A stretch of 47,628 bases of DNA from an uncultured Lachnospiraceae bacterium (lineage in GTDB: Bacteria > Bacillota > Clostridia > Lachnospirales > Lachnospiraceae), in assembly GCA_910585635.1 (NCBI GenBank), contig CAJUFE010000035.1:1-47628 (forward strand), given 5' to 3'. How positions within the stretch are numbered: the first letter of the stretch is position 1; each line of letters opens with the position of its first letter. The translations under genes and the position numbers were made by a program. The notes under the pieces were generated by a model. That model was not told where the DNA came from and did no database searches. It saw only the letters and a program-made list of their open reading frames with translations. Positions 23,332 to 31,738 of this stretch are shown piece by piece.

Positions 23332-24717
23332 TTAGAACGGCAACTTGAACTTACCGCCCTTCATACCGCCAAAGCCGCCCAGACCGCCCATGAGACCGCC
23401 TCTGCGCTTGCCGCCCCCCATCATGCCCGGGAGCTGCTTCATCATCTTCTTCATCTGATCGAACTGCTTGACCAGGCGGTTCACCTCGCTGATGTCCACA
23501 CCGGAGCCTCTGGCGATCCGCTGCTTCCTGGACAGGTTCATGAGGGAAGGATCTGCCCGCTCTGCCGGCGTCATGGACAGGATGATCGCCTCTACGCGAG
23601 CCATGCTCTTCTCATTCTCTCCCAGATCCATATCCTTTAACTGCCCCATGCCGGGCATCATCCCCAGGATACTGGCCATACCGCCCATCTTCTTGATCTG
23701 GTTCATCTGCTCTAAGAAATCATTGTAATCGAACTCTGCCTTCCGCAGCTTCTGGGTCAGCTCTCTGGCCTTCTCCTGGTCCACCTCGGCTTCCGCCTTC
23801 TCGATCAAGGAGAGGATATCCCCCATCCCTAAGATCCTGGAGGCCATCCGGTCGGGATAGAACTGCTCTAAGTCCGAAAGCTTCTCGCCCATCCCCACAT
23901 AGAGGATCGGCTTTCCAGTGACAGAACGGATCGAGAGGGCTGCGCCGCCTCGGGTGTCGCCGTCCAGCTTGGTCAGGATGACCCCGTCGATCCCGATCTT
24001 CTCCTGGAACATACTGGCCACGTTCACCGCGTCCTGTCCGGTCATGGCGTCCACCACCAGGACCGTCTGGCACACATCCACTTCCTCCTTGATCTGGGTC
24101 AGCTCCTGCATCATATCCTCATCGATGTGCAGCCGTCCTGCCGTATCCAAGATCACCACGTTCATGCCGTTCTTCGCCGCATGCTCGATCGATGCCTTGG
24201 CGATATGGACCGGACTGATCTTATCGCCCATGGAAAAGACGGGCACGCCCTGCTTCTCCCCGTTGATCTCCAGCTGCTTGATCGCGGCGGGACGATAGAT
24301 ATCACATGCTGCCAGAAGAGGCTTGCGCCCTTTCGCCTTCAGCTTCCCGGCGATCTTCGCGGTGGTGGTGGTCTTACCTGCGCCCTGGAGACCGGCCATC
24401 ATGATGACGGTGATCTCCCCGGGGGACTTGAGCTGCAGCTCGGTGGTCTCCGAGCCCATGAGACTGACCAGCTCCTCATTGACGATCTTGATCACCATCT
24501 GGCCGGGGGTCAGGCTGCCTAACACATCCTCGCCCACCGCCCGCTGCTGCACGGAGCTGATGAACTGCTTGACCACCTTAAAGCTCACATCCGCTTCCAG
24601 GAGGGCCATCTTGACCTCCTTTAAAGCGGCTTTCACATCCGCCTCGGTCAAACGGCCTTTGCCCCTTAAGTTTTTGAACACGTTCTGCAGCTTATCTGCC
24701 AAGCTCTCAAAAGCCAT
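23332..24717 (-). CDS. ffh: Signal recognition particle GTPase Ffh
   Basis: Ffh binds signal peptides and 4.5S/SRP RNA and delivers ribosomes to FtsY. The 461-aa product has the N domain (FESLADKLQNVF), the G domain with GLQGAGKTTTTAK, DTAGRLHIDE and TKLDGDTRGGAAL, and the M domain rich in Met, with SLMNLSRKQRIARGSG near the RNA-binding site. It ends in a Gly/Met-rich tail. The ATG at 24717 has GAGGAGG 6 bases upstream; the longer frame contains the ylxM tail repeats and no ribosome site. It lies 107 bases after ylxM. Confidence 0.96.
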   Translation of the reverse strand: MAFESLADKLQNVFKNLRGKGRLTEADVKAALKEVKMALLEADVSFKVVKQFISSVQQRAVGEDVLGSLTPGQMVIKIVNEELVSLMGSETTELQLKSPGEITVIMMAGLQGAGKTTTTAKIAGKLKAKGRKPLLAACDIYRPAAIKQLEINGEKQGVPVFSMGDKISPVHIAKASIEHAAKNGMNVVILDTAGRLHIDEDMMQELTQIKEEVDVCQTVLVVDAMTGQDAVNVASMFQEKIGIDGVILTKLDGDTRGGAALSIRSVTGKPILYVGMGEKLSDLEQFYPDRMASRILGMGDILSLIEKAEAEVDQEKARELTQKLRKAEFDYNDFLEQMNQIKKMGGMASILGMMPGMGQLKDMDLGENEKSMARVEAIILSMTPAERADPSLMNLSRKQRIARGSGVDISEVNRLVKQFDQMKKMMKQLPGMMGGGKRRGGLMGGLGGFGGMKGGKFKLPF

Positions 24718-24767
24718 AGGCGACCTCCTCGTCTTTCTTCCCGTCTGCACGGCCCTTCCAGTGATGT

Positions 24768-24840
24768 GCGCTCCTAGATGTCCGCGCAGCCTCTCCGCGC
24801 AGCTCCTAGATGTGCGCGTAGCTCCTAGATCTCCGCGATC
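24768..24840 (-). repeat. Three tandem copies of the ylxM stop-codon segment
   Basis: GCTCCTAGAT (plus strand) occurs at 24770-24779, 24802-24811 and 24821-24830, each flanked by G/C-rich GCGC segments. The third contains the ylxM stop codon. The array lies in the ylxM-ffh gap and looks like local slippage duplication. Confidence 0.65.
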
Positions 24841-25166
24841 TTCTCCGCGGTCTCCTTCGCGCGGGTCAGCAGGGACGTGTCCCCACATTCCTGATAGCGA
24901 TCTAAGAATGCCCGGATCTCCCCGGCCATATCCTTCGTGATCTGGAATTTCTCCACCAGGTGGAGCTTATCCTCATAGCCCTGCAAGATCTTATCGCAGC
25001 GCCGCACCAGATCGTGGACGCCCTGCCGGCTGATGCCCTGCTCCTGGGCGATCTCGCTCAAGGACAGGTCATGGAACACGACCTCCTCATAGATCTGTCG
25101 CTGATGCTCCGTCAAAAGCTCACCATAAAAATCATACAGGATCCCCTGCCGCACGATCTTCTCCAT
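24825..25166 (-). CDS. ylxM: YlxM/UPF0122 family HTH protein
   Basis: A 113-aa sigma-factor-like helix-turn-helix protein associated with the SRP. The family signature is GILYDFYGELLTEHQRQIYE (about 7-26), followed by an HTH in LSLSEIAQEQGISRQGVHDL (about 34-53). It stands in its conserved place upstream of ffh. I chose the ATG at 25166 with AGGTGA upstream. In streptococci YlxM modulates SRP; DNA binding is unproven. Confidence 0.92.
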   Translation of the reverse strand: MEKIVRQGILYDFYGELLTEHQRQIYEEVVFHDLSLSEIAQEQGISRQGVHDLVRRCDKILQGYEDKLHLVEKFQITKDMAGEIRAFLDRYQECGDTSLLTRAKETAEKIAEI

Positions 25167-25182
25167 TTCGATCACCTGTGTT

Positions 25183-25211
25183 ATCATACACGAACATGGG
25201 GAGGGTGTCAA
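25183..25211 (-). promoter_or_regulatory. Promoter of ylxM-ffh
   Basis: On the minus strand TTGACA (25211-25206), a 17-base spacer and TATGAT (25188-25183). The start site would lie only about 10 bases upstream of the ylxM ATG, giving a very short leader. Confidence 0.82.
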
Positions 25212-25432
25212 GTACTTTTTCTTTACAGACTTATGTTTTTGCCTTTTGCCTTTTCATATATGGGACCTTGTAGATGTCATACGGATGTGCTAGACTAAGC
25301 GTAACGACAAATTGAAAGATCATGTGGTCTTTTCAACTGCCAGCCCGGAGGCCTCATGGAGTATATCCCAGATACAGAAGACACCCAAACACCAGAAACC
25401 ATGTAATACAACCATCCAGAAAGGAGCATCCC

Positions 25433-25990
25433 ATGTCAGAAGTATTGGCCCACGCAAACATTTACACGGAAGAGGATTACGACAACCTGCCGGAGAACGT
25501 CCGGGCCGAACTGATCGACGGCCAGATCTATTACATGGCGGCCCCCAGCAGAGTACACCAGGAAATATTAAACTATATGAACACCGAGATAAACATTTAT
25601 CTCCGCTCTAAAAAAGGCCCTTGCAAGGTCTACCCGGCCCCCTTTGCCGTCAAGCTGTTTTCCGAAAATGACAAAAACGTGGTGGAGCCGGATATCAGCG
25701 TGATCTGCGACCCCAACAAGCTGACAGACCGGGGCTGCACCGGGGCGCCGGACTGGATCGTGGAGATCATCTCCCCAACCACGGCCAGCCATGATCATAT
25801 CCGAAAGCTAAATCTGTATGCCGATGCAGGAGTGAAAGAATACTGGATCGTGGACCCTCTCAGTAAAAAGATCTTTGTGTACCATCTGGAACAAGAAGAT
25901 TTTAAAGCAGACTCTTACACCTTCCAGGACAAGATAAAGGTCAACATCTATGACGATCTGTGGATCGATCTCACGGAACTCGGGCTGTGA
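25433..25990 (+). CDS. Uma2-family putative endonuclease
   Basis: A 185-aa Uma2 (DUF820) protein with a predicted PD-(D/E)XK restriction-like fold. It shows YTEEDYDNLPENVRAELIDG (about 11-30), the VVEPDISVICDP segment with the catalytic-type Asp (about 83-94), PDWIVEIISPTTASHD with Glu and the usual Ser-Pro (about 106-121), and KLNLYADAGVKEYWIVDP near the end. Nuclease activity is predicted for the family and its role is unclear. AAAGGAG precedes the ATG. A weak promoter (TTGTAG, 17 bases, TAGACT) lies around 25267-25295. It is monocistronic, ending at a terminator. Confidence 0.85.
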   Translation: MSEVLAHANIYTEEDYDNLPENVRAELIDGQIYYMAAPSRVHQEILNYMNTEINIYLRSKKGPCKVYPAPFAVKLFSENDKNVVEPDISVICDPNKLTDRGCTGAPDWIVEIISPTTASHDHIRKLNLYADAGVKEYWIVDPLSKKIFVYHLEQEDFKADSYTFQDKIKVNIYDDLWIDLTELGL

Positions 25991-26016
25991 TCTGCCATCA
26001 GCGCAAGACCTGATAA

Positions 26017-26062
26017 GAAAACCGCCCCTGGCACTCGCCAAAAGTGCAGAGGGCGGTCTTCT
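26017..26062. terminator. Bidirectional terminator after the Uma2 gene
   Basis: ACCGCCC and GGGCGGT form the base of a stem (26021-26057) enclosing GCACT/AGTGC. The minus strand continues GGTTTTCTT; the plus strand has a weaker TCTTCTC. Confidence 0.65.
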
Positions 26063-26147
26063 CTGTCCATGATGCCGATCAAGACATCACGCGCTTGCTC
26101 CTGCCCCGATCCCTATCTTCTCCGGATCTGTCACATCATAGTATGCT

Positions 26148-26871
26148 CTATGTACCTGTCTGCGGACTTTTTGCGCCGGGTAGATCTGACGTCTGATCTG
26201 TCCAGCTTATCGTCCCTGCGGGCGTCGTTACAGGCTTTAAGCCGTACTTTTCAATGAAGCGGTGGAGCATGGCCGCAAGCTGTTCACGGGTGATCGGGTC
26301 ATCCGGGTGGAACATGCCATCTCCATAGCCGCTCATGACACCGCTCTGCTTTGCCCACGTCACCGCATCATAATACCGTGCCGGGACCATACTCCACATC
26401 TGTGAAGCCATTTTTGCCCCCTACCTTTGGGCTTCCCTCCATGCGGTAAAAGATCACCGCAAGCTGGGTGCGGGTGGCATTGTCATATGGGGCAAAGGCG
26501 ATCGTACTGGTGCCTGTCATCAAACTATTTTCATAGACGAACATCATGTCCGTATAAAACCAGTCGGTCTCCTTTGCGTCGGCGAAGGGGCCGTGCCCTT
26601 GGATACGGTCGCCGGAGAAGGTCACACCGTCATCAGAGAGGGCCCCACTGCCAGAAGGACCGCTGGAGCCGTTCCCTCCGCCAGAAGAGCCACTGGAGCC
26701 GCTCCCACCGCCGGAAGGACCGCTGGGGCCGCTCTCTCCGCCGGAAGGACCGCTGTCGCCACTGATCGTCACACCGCCGGATATGACCTGCCAACCCTTG
26801 AAATGATAGCCGCCGTTTGCCTTGGCACTGGGGGACCGCTTTTGTTCGGCGGCGACGTGATACGGGAACAC
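26148..26871 (-). pseudogene. Broken surface-layer homology (SLH) protein
   Basis: Two minus-strand frames form one degenerate surface protein. The upstream frame (26871-26368) encodes GGYHFKGWQVISGGVTISGD, resembling the end of an InlB-type repeat, then a Gly/Ser/Pro linker and an SLH domain (DWFYTDMMFVYENSLMTGT). It stops early after FTDVEYGPGT. The second frame (26411-26148) continues with a second SLH domain (YYDAVTWAKQSGVMSGYGDG, then ITREQLAAMLHRF). A one-base shift near 26380-26400 separates them. A third SLH domain and the bulk of the N-terminus are missing. SLH domains bind pyruvylated wall polymers. A sequencing error could explain the shift but not the missing N-terminus. Confidence 0.75.
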
Positions 26872-26952
26872 TTCAAGGGCTTTATCGGGAAAGAGATCGA
26901 TATCGTGCAGGAAGAATATTTCCCCATCTCGTTAGGCGATACGGCGGTTTGA
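26839..26952 (+). pseudogene. Unidentified gene 3' fragment
   Basis: A plus-strand frame ending at 26952 encodes FGGDVIREHFKGFIGKEIDI then VQEEYFPISLGDTAV. It reads like the C-terminal part of a real protein, possibly a ROK-family kinase/regulator, but begins abruptly at the junction with the SLH remnant. The identity is weak. Confidence 0.35.
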
Positions 26953-27071
26953 AGCGGAGCTTATCTCCGGTATCTCTATCCCGATCCCTGCTTTGACCTA
27001 TCAGCAGGTGAAACAGGATCTACAAAGGATCATCCAAGTGGAAAGATACGTTTTTTAAAGAAATACCCCCA

Positions 27072-27114
27072 TTGACAAACCCCCAAGATCGTACTACACT
27101 ATCAAAAGTACGAT
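27072..27114 (+). promoter_or_regulatory. marR-MATE promoter overlapped by an inverted repeat
   Basis: TTGACA (27072-27077), 17 bases, TACACT (27095-27100). ATCGTAC (27088-27094) and GTACGAT (27108-27114) form a 7-bp inverted repeat bracketing the -10 box, and AAGTA/TACTT arms follow at 27106-27123. This is a good candidate operator for the MarR protein encoded just downstream. Confidence 0.72.
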
Positions 27115-27161
27115 TTCATACTTAGATCCCATACTCAGATCCCATGCCAAAGGAGGTCCCC

Positions 27162-27611
27162 ATGAGCAAGAAAGCATTGGAAAGTCTCCACCGCATCAAC
27201 TATCTCACCGCCGAGATAGACGCCCTTTATCACCAGGCCTCCCTAAAGCTCGGCCTGTCCGACAGTGCGATGCGGACGCTATATACGATCTATGACCAGG
27301 GGAGCAAGGGGGAGGAGTGTCTGCTCAGCGACATCTATAAGCAGTCTGGCATCCAAAAACAGACCGTGAACTCCGCCATCCGCCGATTAGAGAGCGAAGG
27401 CATCTGCTACCTCGCACCAAATGACGGGCGTGGAAAAAAGGTATGCCTGACTGAAAAGGGAAAAGCCTACATCCAGGAAACAGCCGCCCGCCTGTATGCC
27501 ATGGAGTGCAGGGCCTTCGCCTCCTGGACAGACGAGGAGATCGACACCCATATCCGCCTGATGGAGAAATACGCCGGTTCATTCCGAGAACAGCTGCAGC
27601 AGCTACGATGA
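27162..27611 (+). CDS. MarR-family transcriptional regulator
   Basis: A 149-aa winged-helix regulator. The HTH/wing region lies in SDIYKQSGIQKQTVNSAIRR (about 54-73) and ICYLAPNDGRGKKVCLTEKG (about 79-98), with dimerisation helices at both ends. AAAGGAGG precedes the ATG at 27162. It lies 16 bases upstream of a MATE transporter in a two-gene operon, the usual arrangement for a repressor that releases an efflux gene when it binds a drug or toxic metabolite. Palindromes over the promoter suggest autoregulation. Confidence 0.9.
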   Translation: MSKKALESLHRINYLTAEIDALYHQASLKLGLSDSAMRTLYTIYDQGSKGEECLLSDIYKQSGIQKQTVNSAIRRLESEGICYLAPNDGRGKKVCLTEKGKAYIQETAARLYAMECRAFASWTDEEIDTHIRLMEKYAGSFREQLQQLR

Positions 27612-27627
27612 AAAGGAGCATTGTCCT

Positions 27628-28962
27628 ATGAAGATCCAGCTTTCCGACCATTTTTCCTATGACCGTCTCCTGCGGTTCACCTTACCCTCGATCGCGATGA
27701 TGATCTTTACCTCGATCTACGGCGTGGTGGATGGGTTCTTCGTCTCGAACCTGGCAGGAAAAACGCCCTTTGCCGCCGTCAATCTCATCATGCCTGTCCT
27801 GATGATCCTGTCCACGGTAGGCTTTATGTTCGGCACAGGCGGCACGGCGATCGTCTCCATGACCTTCGGCGCAGGGCATAAGGAGCAGGCTAACCGCTAT
27901 TTCTCCCTTTTTACCTATATAGCGCTGGCTCTGGGCGTGGTCTTCGACATCCTGGGGATCCTTTTGATCCGCCCCATCGCCTCCCTGCTGGGGGCAAAGG
28001 GGGAGCTCTTAGAAAACTGCTGCGTCTACGCCCGGATCATCCTCATGGCCCTGCCCTTTAATGTGCTGCAGCTCCTGTTCCAGAGCTTTTTCGTCGCTGC
28101 CGAAAAGCCCCAGCTGGGCCTGGCGGTGACAGTCTCCTCCGGCGTCACCAACATGGTCCTGGACGCTGTGCTGGTCACCCTTCTGCCCCAGCCCTACAAA
28201 CTGGCTGGTGCGGCGGTAGCCACCGCCATGAGCCAGGTGGTGGGCGGCGCCATCCCCCTGTTCTATTTCGCCCGAAAGAACAGCAGCATCCTGCGGCTGG
28301 GCAGGACCACCTATGACGGCAGCGCGGTCCTCAAGGCCTGCTTGAACGGGTCCTCGGAATTTATGAGCAACATCTCCATGAGCATGGTCAGTATGCTCTA
28401 CAATCTCCAGCTGCTGCACTATGCCGGAGAGGACGGGGTGGCGGCCTATGGGGTGATGATGTACGTGAGCATGATCTTCGCGGCTGCCTTCATCGGCTAC
28501 TCCATCGGCACCGCTCCGGTGGTGGGCTACCACTACGGCGCCGGGGACCATGGGGAGCTAAAAAGCCTCCTCCGTAAGAGCCTGGTCCTGGTGGGTGTCT
28601 TCAGCGTATGCATGACCGCAGCGGCTGAGCTGTCTGCCGTCTGGCTGGCTAAGATCTTTGTAGGCTACGATCAGGGGCTGATGGAGCTGACCGTGTCCGG
28701 CTTCCGGATCTTCGCCCTGTCCTTCCTCTTCATGGGGACAGCCATCTTCGGCTCCGGCTTCTTCACCGCCCTCAACGACGGCCTCACCTCCGCCCTGATC
28801 TCCTTCTTGCGGACCCTGGTCTTCCAGGCCGCCGCCGTCCTGCTCCTTCCCCTGCTCTGGGGGATCCATGGTGTCTGGGCCTCCATCGTGGTAGCTGAGG
28901 CCATGGCGGTCCTTTTGACCATCTCGTTCCTCATCCTAAAGAAGGGACGGTATCATTATTAA
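27628..28962 (+). CDS. MATE-family efflux transporter
   Basis: A 444-aa integral membrane protein with about 12 hydrophobic segments in two similar halves, typical of MATE Na+/H+-coupled multidrug exporters. The first half begins RFTLPSIAMMIFTSIYGVVD and contains MFGTGGTAIVSMTFGAG; the second contains NGSSEFMSNISMSMVSMLYN and GYSIGTAPVVGYHYGAGD. It is co-transcribed with the MarR gene. Substrates cannot be read from sequence; cationic drugs or metabolites are usual. Confidence 0.92.
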   Translation: MKIQLSDHFSYDRLLRFTLPSIAMMIFTSIYGVVDGFFVSNLAGKTPFAAVNLIMPVLMILSTVGFMFGTGGTAIVSMTFGAGHKEQANRYFSLFTYIALALGVVFDILGILLIRPIASLLGAKGELLENCCVYARIILMALPFNVLQLLFQSFFVAAEKPQLGLAVTVSSGVTNMVLDAVLVTLLPQPYKLAGAAVATAMSQVVGGAIPLFYFARKNSSILRLGRTTYDGSAVLKACLNGSSEFMSNISMSMVSMLYNLQLLHYAGEDGVAAYGVMMYVSMIFAAAFIGYSIGTAPVVGYHYGAGDHGELKSLLRKSLVLVGVFSVCMTAAAELSAVWLAKIFVGYDQGLMELTVSGFRIFALSFLFMGTAIFGSGFFTALNDGLTSALISFLRTLVFQAAAVLLLPLLWGIHGVWASIVVAEAMAVLLTISFLILKKGRYHY

Positions 28963-29136
28963 GAGAGGACCGAAAGGGCCGCGGCGGGAGGGACCCCCTG
29001 CGACATATCTATAGCTATAAAACCCCCTGGCATAGGTACGAAAACTACTTTTTACGGTAGCGCATCTCCCCAAAGTGTAGTATCCTTAAATGGTGAGAAA
29101 ACAGAAAAAACCGAAACAAAAGCGAGGAGGGATAAG

Positions 29137-30327
29137 ATGCTGGTAAAAGAGATCGGGGAGCGCTATCAGGACTATGTGATCCAGATGCGCCGAAAGTTCC
29201 ACCGCTGCCCGGAGATCGCACTCCAGGAGGTAAAGACCTGCCGGATGATCTGTGAAGAGCTGCAGCAGATGGGCTTGTCCCCAAAGGTGATCTGCGGGAC
29301 CGGGGTGATGGTGGACATCGGCCACCGGTCAAAGAGCGGACGGACGGTCTGCATCCGGGCGGATATCGACGCGCTCCAGGTGACAGAGGAGACCGGGGCG
29401 GCATATGCCTCGGAAAACCCCGGCTACATGCACGCCTGCGGCCATGACGCCCATATCGCCATGAACCTAGGCTGCGCGCGGATCCTCACGGATATCCAGG
29501 AGCAGCTAAATGGCCGCGTGCGGCTGATCTTCGAGCCCGCGGAAGAGGTGGCAAAGGGCGCCCTGGGGATGATCGCGGCAGGCGCTTTAGAGCAGGTGGA
29601 CACGATCTACGGGACCCATGTATGGGGCGATGTCCCGGCAGGCCTGTTCTCCGCCGAGGCCGGGCCCAGGATGGCGTCCGCCGATTTCTTCACGATCCGT
29701 GTAAAGGGAAAGAGCGTCCACGGCTCCATGCCCCATAAGGGGATCGACCCCATCGCTGCCGCGGCGGCGATCGTCAATGCCCTCCAGGTGGCGTTCCACC
29801 GGGAGATCGACGCCGCCGAGCCGGCGGTCCTAAGCTTCTGCCAGATCCACGGAGGCAATACGGACAATGCGATCCCCGAGGAGGTGACGATCGGCGGCAC
29901 CACCCGGGCCTTTTCCCCTAAGATCCGTCAGTCCTTTCCCGGCATCATGGAGCGGGTGATCCGGGACACCGCACAGGCCTTCCGGGCGGAGGCGGTGCTG
30001 GACTACCGCTTTGGCTCTTCCCCGGTATCCAACGATCCAGGATGCTCGGCGCGGGCGCTTAAGGCGATCGCCAAAAATTATGGGCAGGAGGCCATCACCC
30101 AGCAGAAGCCCACCATGGGCGGCGAAAATTTTTCCGAGTACCAGACCATCGTACCCGGGGTCTTCGTCTTTCTGGGGATCCACAATGAAGAGCTGGGGGC
30201 CGTGTACCCCAACCACAGCAGCCATTTTGCCATGGACGAATCCGTGCTCATCCGGGGATCCGTGGCGGCGGCGCAGTATGCCGTAGACTTTTTAGAGGAG
30301 GGTTTGACACATGAAGATCACCGATAA
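29137..30327 (+). CDS. M20-family amidohydrolase
   Basis: A 396-aa metal-dependent amidohydrolase of the M20D group (aminoacylase, hippurate hydrolase, IAA-amino acid hydrolase). The metal site shows in MHACGHDAHIAM (about 97-108) and FEPAEEVAKGA (about 132-142, with the catalytic Glu pair), followed by a dimerisation domain (VHGSMPHKGIDPI) and a final GGENFSEY. Family members remove acyl groups from N-acylated amino acids or open small amides. GAGGAGG precedes the ATG. It overlaps the next gene by 17 bases, so the two are coupled and may act on one substrate in sequence. Confidence 0.9.
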   Translation: MLVKEIGERYQDYVIQMRRKFHRCPEIALQEVKTCRMICEELQQMGLSPKVICGTGVMVDIGHRSKSGRTVCIRADIDALQVTEETGAAYASENPGYMHACGHDAHIAMNLGCARILTDIQEQLNGRVRLIFEPAEEVAKGALGMIAAGALEQVDTIYGTHVWGDVPAGLFSAEAGPRMASADFFTIRVKGKSVHGSMPHKGIDPIAAAAAIVNALQVAFHREIDAAEPAVLSFCQIHGGNTDNAIPEEVTIGGTTRAFSPKIRQSFPGIMERVIRDTAQAFRAEAVLDYRFGSSPVSNDPGCSARALKAIAKNYGQEAITQQKPTMGGENFSEYQTIVPGVFVFLGIHNEELGAVYPNHSSHFAMDESVLIRGSVAAAQYAVDFLEEGLTHEDHR

Positions 30328-31057
30328 CATCTATCTTGTAGCCAGCGGGAAATGGGGCTTTGGGATCACCCAGGCCATCGACTGCAACGTATTCCTCATC
30401 TCCACCGATGAGGGCTGTATCCTCATCGATTCCGGCACCGGGCTGGAGCCGGAAAAGATGGATGCCGTGATCGAGAGCCACGGCTTCTCCGTGAAAGACA
30501 TCAAAGCTGTGGTCCTGACCCATTATCACGGCGACCACGCCTGCGGCGCTTCCCGGATCCAGAAGCTGTCCGGCTGTATGATCTACGCCCCCGAGCTGGA
30601 GGCAAAAGCCATCCAGGAGGGGGACGAGACCGCCACCAGCGTGGCCCTGGCCAAGGGCGGCCTCTACCCCGCAGATTTCACCTATCCAAAGTCCGAGACG
30701 GTGACCGGGCTCAAGGACGGGGAGACGATCGCTGTAGGGAACATCACCCTGACCGCCTACATGTGCCCGGGGCACAGTCTCCAGGATATGGTGATCTACG
30801 GAAAGATCGACGGGAAGAACTGCCTGTTCTCCGGCGACTGCGTCTTCGCCCAGGGGCAGGTCCTGATCCAGGCCCTCCCCGATGTGTCGATCTTCCCATA
30901 CGCGGAAGCCATGCGCCGGATCGTCAAGCTCCCCATCGAGGCGATCTTCCCGGGACACGGGGTGTTCTGCCTAGAGAACGGTGTCAGCTTTGTACAGGCT
31001 GCCGTGGATAAGTTCAACGCAGGCCTGATCCCGCCCCAGCTGTACTATTTCGCCTGA
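30311..31057 (+). CDS. MBL-fold metallo-hydrolase
   Basis: A 248-aa metallo-beta-lactamase-fold hydrolase. The metal motif is LTHYHGDHACG (about 73-83), with further ligands in CPGHSLQDM (about 153-161), FSGDCVF and FPGHG. The N-terminus reads ITDNIYLVASGKWG and lacks a signal peptide, so it is cytoplasmic. The family includes lactonases, glyoxalase II and arylsulfatase-like enzymes. Overlap with the M20 gene suggests a two-enzyme catabolic or detoxifying unit. The substrate is unknown. Confidence 0.88.
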   Translation: MKITDNIYLVASGKWGFGITQAIDCNVFLISTDEGCILIDSGTGLEPEKMDAVIESHGFSVKDIKAVVLTHYHGDHACGASRIQKLSGCMIYAPELEAKAIQEGDETATSVALAKGGLYPADFTYPKSETVTGLKDGETIAVGNITLTAYMCPGHSLQDMVIYGKIDGKNCLFSGDCVFAQGQVLIQALPDVSIFPYAEAMRRIVKLPIEAIFPGHGVFCLENGVSFVQAAVDKFNAGLIPPQLYYFA

Positions 31058-31099
31058 TCTGACGGGATGCCAGAGCATCCGACAGGATAGCAGAACGTC

Positions 31100-31202
31100 A
31101 GAGGGCTGCCGCAAGATCGCTGCTTTATACAGGATAGATCGTTCAGACCCCATGGGTCATGTCCGTATATCACGTATAAGCTGTATCTTGCGGCAGCCCT
31201 CT
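31100..31202. repeat. Large imperfect palindrome between convergent genes
   Basis: A perfect 18-bp inverted repeat (31100-31117 with 31185-31202) encloses a further GCTTTATAC/GTATAAGC pairing and a near-palindromic GACCCCATGGGTC centre. It lies between two convergent genes, so it could end both transcripts, but it lacks long T-runs and is long for a terminator. A MITE-like origin is possible. Confidence 0.7.
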
Positions 31203-31270
31203 CTACTATGGAGTCCCGTCGTCGGATAGGCGTCATGCATCCAGGTATGCCAGATGCCACCGCCGAAGCC

Positions 31271-31738
31271 TTACCCGATCTTGATGATCTGACCGTCGCC
31301 GGCGGTCACTGCCCCGGTCTTTAACAGGTCGATCTTCTGCCCGCCGGTGAAGATCACCGGGGAATAGATGGACTTGCCCTGACTCTTCACATAGTCGATA
31401 TCCACCTTGACCAGCAGATCCCCCTGCTTTACGGCATCGCCTTCTTTTACCTTGACATCGAAGCCCTTCCCCTGCAGGTTCACCGTGTCCACCCCGATGT
31501 GGAGCAGGACCTCCATCCCCTCCTTCGTCTTAATGCCAAAGGCATGTCCGGTAGGGAATGCAGCCGCGATCACACCGCTCACCGGCGCTTTTACGTCGCC
31601 CTCTGTCAGCTCCACCGCAAAGCCATCCCCCATGAGCTTCTCGGCGAACACAGGATCCGGTACCTCCTCCATGGGATGCAAGATCCCGGTCATCGGGGAA
31701 ACAAACTCCTCTTTTTTCTTCCAATTAAATAATCCCAT
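31271..31738 (-). CDS. PTS glucose-type IIA component (Crr-like)
   Basis: A 155-aa soluble IIA(Glc). The family signature is visible: MTGILHPMEEVPDPVFAEKL (about 16-35), APVSGVIAAAFPTGHAFGIK with the first active-site His (about 51-70), and VLLHIGVDTVNLQGKGF with the phosphorylated His (about 78-94). It accepts phosphate from HPr and passes it to a IIB domain. No IIBC gene is adjacent, so it may serve several transporters. GGAGGGG precedes the ATG. It is flanked by the palindrome on its 3' side. Confidence 0.93.
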   Translation of the reverse strand: MGLFNWKKKEEFVSPMTGILHPMEEVPDPVFAEKLMGDGFAVELTEGDVKAPVSGVIAAAFPTGHAFGIKTKEGMEVLLHIGVDTVNLQGKGFDVKVKEGDAVKQGDLLVKVDIDYVKSQGKSIYSPVIFTGGQKIDLLKTGAVTAGDGQIIKIG

